From NCBI GenBank assembly GCA_017308345.1, contig JAFKFE010000223.1, forward strand, positions 1 through 7,514: a DNA stretch of 7,514 nt, in the 5' to 3' direction. The translations under genes and the position numbers were made by a program. The notes beneath the pieces are model-generated. The model did no database searches. It worked only from the letters and a program-made list of their open reading frames with translations, and was not told where the DNA came from. Each line of letters begins with the position of its first letter. The stretch's first letter is position 1. Source of the stretch: Alphaproteobacteria bacterium. GTDB lineage: Bacteria > Pseudomonadota > Alphaproteobacteria > Rhizobiales > Rhizobiaceae. Shown piece by piece: positions 5,448-7,514 of this stretch.

Positions 5448-5477
5448 TTGACCTCTGTGCCAGCCGAAATCGCTATC
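5448..5477 (+). promoter_or_regulatory. Candidate housekeeping promoter for the efflux gene
   Basis: TTGACC (5448-5453) is close to the consensus -35. The -10 region is weaker: CGCTAT (5471-5476) at a 17-base spacer or GCTATC (5472-5477) at 18. It lies upstream of either possible start of the MFS gene. Confidence 0.33.
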
Positions 5478-5614
5478 GCTTCGCGTCGATCGGGACATAA
5501 AGCAGTCCGGTGCGGTGGGAGGCCGGGCCGGCCGGGCCGCGCGACATCGACGCCGGCTTGATTGCGGGTGGCTCGCAGCGCCACCGCTTCCTGCATGACG
5601 GGCCTGGCGGACCA

Positions 5615-7045
5615 TTGGAACAACATCTTTTCGCGACCGAGCGTGATCCGCGGCTGAAGCTGATCATCCCGGCCATCGTCGCCATCGCCTTCCTGATGGA
5701 ACAGCTCGATTCCACCATCCTCACCACCGCCATCCCGGCCATCGCGCAAAGCCTCGACACCACGCCGATCCGGCTCAACCTGGCGATCACCACCTACATC
5801 CTGACTTTAGCCGTGTTCATTCCCGTCAGCGGCTGGTTCGCCGACCGGTTTGGCGCCCGCAGGATCTTTGCCCTGGCGCTCTTCACCTTCACCCTGGGCT
5901 CGGTCCTGTGCGGCGTGGCCGACAGCGTCGGCATGTTGCTCGCCATGCGCGCGCTGCAGGGACTGGGCGGCGCGATGATGACGCCGGTCGGGCGGCTGAT
6001 CCTGCTGCGCTCCTTCCCGCGCAGCGGGCTGATTACCGCCATGACCTACATGACCTTGCCGGCGATCGTCGGCCCCGTCATCGGGCCGTTGCTCGGCGGT
6101 CTCTTGACCACCTATGCCTCCTGGCGCTGGATTTTTTACGTCAACGTGCCGTTTGGCCTCATCGGCATTGTCGCCGCTTTGCGCTTCGTCGACGATTTTC
6201 CCGGCGAGGAAGCCCAGCCTTTCGACTTCGCCGGCTTCCTGATGGTGGGCGCCGGCGCGGCACTGCTGCAATTCGGCCTGGAGAATATCGGCAGGCCGGT
6301 CATTTCCTCGCTGGCGACCGTGCTGGTCTTGGCCGCATCGGTCCTGCTGCTCTTCGCCTTCGGCCGCTATGCGCGCCGCGTCACGGCGCCCGCGGTGGAC
6401 CTCACGCTGTTCCGCTTCCGCTCCTTCTGGGTCGGCACGCTGGCCGGAGGGCTGTGCCGCATCGGCCTCAACGGCGCGCCGTTCCTGTTGCCGCTGATGC
6501 TGCAGGTCGGCTTCGGCATGAGCCCGGTCACATCAGGATCGCTGACCTTCGTCGGCAGCTTCGGCGCGCTGCTGATGCGGCCGCTGCTGTCGTTCTTCCT
6601 GCGGCGCTTCGGCTTCAAGGCCGTGCTGAGCGGCAGCGCGGTGGTCGGTTCTGTTGCCGTGGCGGGCTTTGCCCTGCTCGACGCCGACACCCCGCATTGG
6701 CTGATCGGCCTCTATGTCTTCTTCTTCGGCATCGTCCGTTCGGCGCAGTTCATGTCGTCCAACACGCTGTCTTATGCCGATCTGCCGGGGGAAAAACTCA
6801 GCCGCGCCACCAGCCTGGGCGGCGTCCTGCAGCAGCTCAGCGTCTCGCTCGGCGTCTCGATCGCCGCCATGGTGCTCGGCCTCGTCTCCGGTCAGGCGCA
6901 TGCGCCGACGGCGGACCAGTTCCATTGGGCGTTCCTGCTGACGGCGGTGGTCCCGCTGCTTCCCATCCCGGGATTCTTCTTCCTGCATCCGGAAGACGGC
7001 GCGCAGGTCAGCGGCCATCGCCGAAAAGCAGATCCTCAAGAGTGA
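5615..7045 (+). CDS. MFS efflux transporter, DHA2 (EmrB/QacA-type) drug:H+ antiporter family
   Basis: This inner-membrane protein of about 476 residues shows the major-facilitator drug-antiporter signatures in order (numbering from 5615). They are LDSTILTTAIPAIAQSL (31-47, the DHA2 motif of helix 1), motif A GWFADRFGARRIF (73-85), motif B around MRALQGLGGAMMTP (111-124), motif C GPVIGPLLGG (153-162) and the DHA2 hallmark WRWIFYVNVPFG (170-181). Length and hydrophobic pattern fit 14 membrane helices. It should export lipophilic or cationic compounds in exchange for protons; the substrate cannot be read from the sequence. The start is uncertain: the frame is open from GTG 5510, but its first 35 codons look non-coding. 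TTG 5615 gives the usual short tail before helix 1, though its ribosome site (GGCGG) is weak. No membrane-fusion partner gene or adjacent dedicated repressor was seen, and it is divergent from the Met-rich gene. Confidence 0.92.
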   Translation: MEQHLFATERDPRLKLIIPAIVAIAFLMEQLDSTILTTAIPAIAQSLDTTPIRLNLAITTYILTLAVFIPVSGWFADRFGARRIFALALFTFTLGSVLCGVADSVGMLLAMRALQGLGGAMMTPVGRLILLRSFPRSGLITAMTYMTLPAIVGPVIGPLLGGLLTTYASWRWIFYVNVPFGLIGIVAALRFVDDFPGEEAQPFDFAGFLMVGAGAALLQFGLENIGRPVISSLATVLVLAASVLLLFAFGRYARRVTAPAVDLTLFRFRSFWVGTLAGGLCRIGLNGAPFLLPLMLQVGFGMSPVTSGSLTFVGSFGALLMRPLLSFFLRRFGFKAVLSGSAVVGSVAVAGFALLDADTPHWLIGLYVFFFGIVRSAQFMSSNTLSYADLPGEKLSRATSLGGVLQQLSVSLGVSIAAMVLGLVSGQAHAPTADQFHWAFLLTAVVPLLPIPGFFFLHPEDGAQVSGHRRKADPQE

Positions 7046-7060
7046 GGTTTGGCGCCGACT

Positions 7061-7097
7061 GGGCCACCTTCCCCCACAAGGGGGGAAGGAAAGGCCC
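7061..7097. repeat. Rhizobial-type CCCC-ACAAG-GGGG palindromic repeat
   Basis: CCTTCCCCC (7067-7075) pairs perfectly with GGGGGAAGG (7081-7089) around a loop reading ACAAG, and outer arms GGGCC (7061-7065) and GGCCC (7093-7097) extend it. From memory, C-run/ACAAG/G-run palindromes of this form are frequent between genes in rhizobia. Its position 15 bp after the efflux gene stop means it could also serve as its terminator, although no T-run follows. Confidence 0.5.
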
Positions 7098-7175
7098 GCC
7101 CCATGACTCCGCCGTCAACCTGTGCTATGCGCCGCGCTTCCTTATCCGGCCCTACTGAAATCGGCCGCAAATCGC

Positions 7176-7181
7176 TTATAT
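7176..7181 (+). promoter_or_regulatory. -10-like element just before rlmN
   Basis: CTTATATT (7175-7182) resembles the rhizobial CTATAT -10. The -35 is poor (CTGAAA at 7155-7160). A start site 6-8 bases downstream would fall at about 7188-7190, only 2-4 bases before the rlmN ATG. Confidence 0.35.
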
Positions 7182-7191
7182 TGGCGCCACC

Positions 7192-7514
7192 ATGACCGTT
7201 TCGCTTGATCTTACCGCCGAAGGCGCCCGTGACGCCTTGCGCGCCCGCACCACCGAAAAGCCGTCGCTGGTCGGCCTGACCCGCGCCGAGCTAGGCGAGG
7301 CGCTCGTCGGCGCCGGCATCGTGCCGGAGCGCCAGGCGAAAATGCGCGCCCAGCAGCTTTGGCATTGGATGTATGTGCGCGGCGTCTCCGATTTCGCGCA
7401 TATGTTCAACATCTCGAAGGATTTGCGCGCCGAGCTCGACAAGCATTTCACCGTCGCGCGCCCCGAGATCGTCGAGGAGCAGATCTCCTCCGACGGCACG
7501 CGCAAATGGCTGTT
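7192..7514 (+). CDS. rlmN: 23S rRNA (adenine-2503-C2)-methyltransferase RlmN, 5' part
   Basis: The first 107 codons are visible; the gene runs off the window. RlmN is a cytoplasmic radical-SAM enzyme that methylates C2 of A2503 in 23S rRNA and of A37 in some tRNAs. The seen part is the N-terminal accessory domain: [20 protein letters not shown] (residues 25-44), then [25 protein letters not shown] and [14 protein letters not shown]. The pattern of a basic patch, [14 protein letters not shown] and an SKDLR helix is characteristic of RlmN. The CxxxCxxC iron-sulfur motif lies beyond the window. ATG 7192 is the only start after the in-frame TGA at 7156-7158, and it has no ribosome binding site upstream. 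From memory, an ialB-type gene sits next to rlmN in several rhizobial relatives. Confidence 0.93.
   Translation, partial: MTVSLDLTAEGARDALRARTTEKPSLVGLTRAELGEALVGAGIVPERQAKMRAQQLWHWMYVRGVSDFAHMFNISKDLRAELDKHFTVARPEIVEEQISSDGTRKWL

Noticed and set aside
5908..7158. Open frame of 416 codons in another plus-strand frame over the efflux gene
   Set aside because: The translation is an Arg/Ala/His-rich shadow; the other frame has all MFS motifs and membrane helices.
1..7514. CRISPR array, defence island, prophage or insertion sequence
   Set aside because: No regularly spaced direct repeats, transposase, integrase, nuclease or toxin motifs were seen on either strand.

Overview
The window looks like chromosomal DNA of an alphaproteobacterium of the order Hyphomicrobiales (Rhizobiales), most likely Mesorhizobium or a close relative. 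The reasons are high G+C throughout, an IalB-family gene at one edge and an rlmN start at the other, and intergenic palindromic repeats of a kind I recognise from rhizobial genomes. The genus is inferred from pattern memory; no database search was possible.

Layout. Positions 1-243 hold the 3' end of an IalB-family exported protein, followed by a strong intrinsic terminator. Positions 244-926 have no convincing gene. They hold a mosaic palindromic repeat (341-446) and a pair of tandem hairpins ending in a T-run (770-842), which could be the 3' end of an unannotated small RNA. Positions 927-2586 look like one regulatory operon: an ECF sigma factor, an overlapping membrane anti-sigma factor without the zinc-binding cysteines, a 21-codon ORF with a strong ribosome binding site, and an 85-residue zinc-ribbon protein whose ATG overlaps the small ORF's stop codon (ATGA). 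A long hairpin follows. Positions 2694-3245 encode an unrecognised protein with a C-terminal ribbon-helix-helix-like segment.

On the minus strand are a ClC-type chloride/proton antiporter (3455-4819) and, upstream of it, a small exported methionine-rich protein (4987-5286). Divergent from the latter is a DHA2-family multidrug efflux transporter (5615-7045). After another palindromic repeat, rlmN begins at 7192 and runs off the window. A -10-like element lies so close to its ATG that the message may be leaderless.

How the genes may work together. The ECF/anti-sigma pair should sense an envelope or periplasmic signal. The neighbouring exported Met-rich protein, ClC antiporter and efflux pump are all envelope or ion/toxin functions. 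A shared stress regulon is only an inference. A weak ECF-like promoter match upstream of the Met-rich gene is the one piece of sequence support. No complete defence system, mobile element, CRISPR array or tRNA was seen. The most unusual features are the coupled small ORF plus zinc ribbon in the sigma operon, the cysteine-free anti-sigma factor, the Met-rich exported protein and the candidate small RNA.
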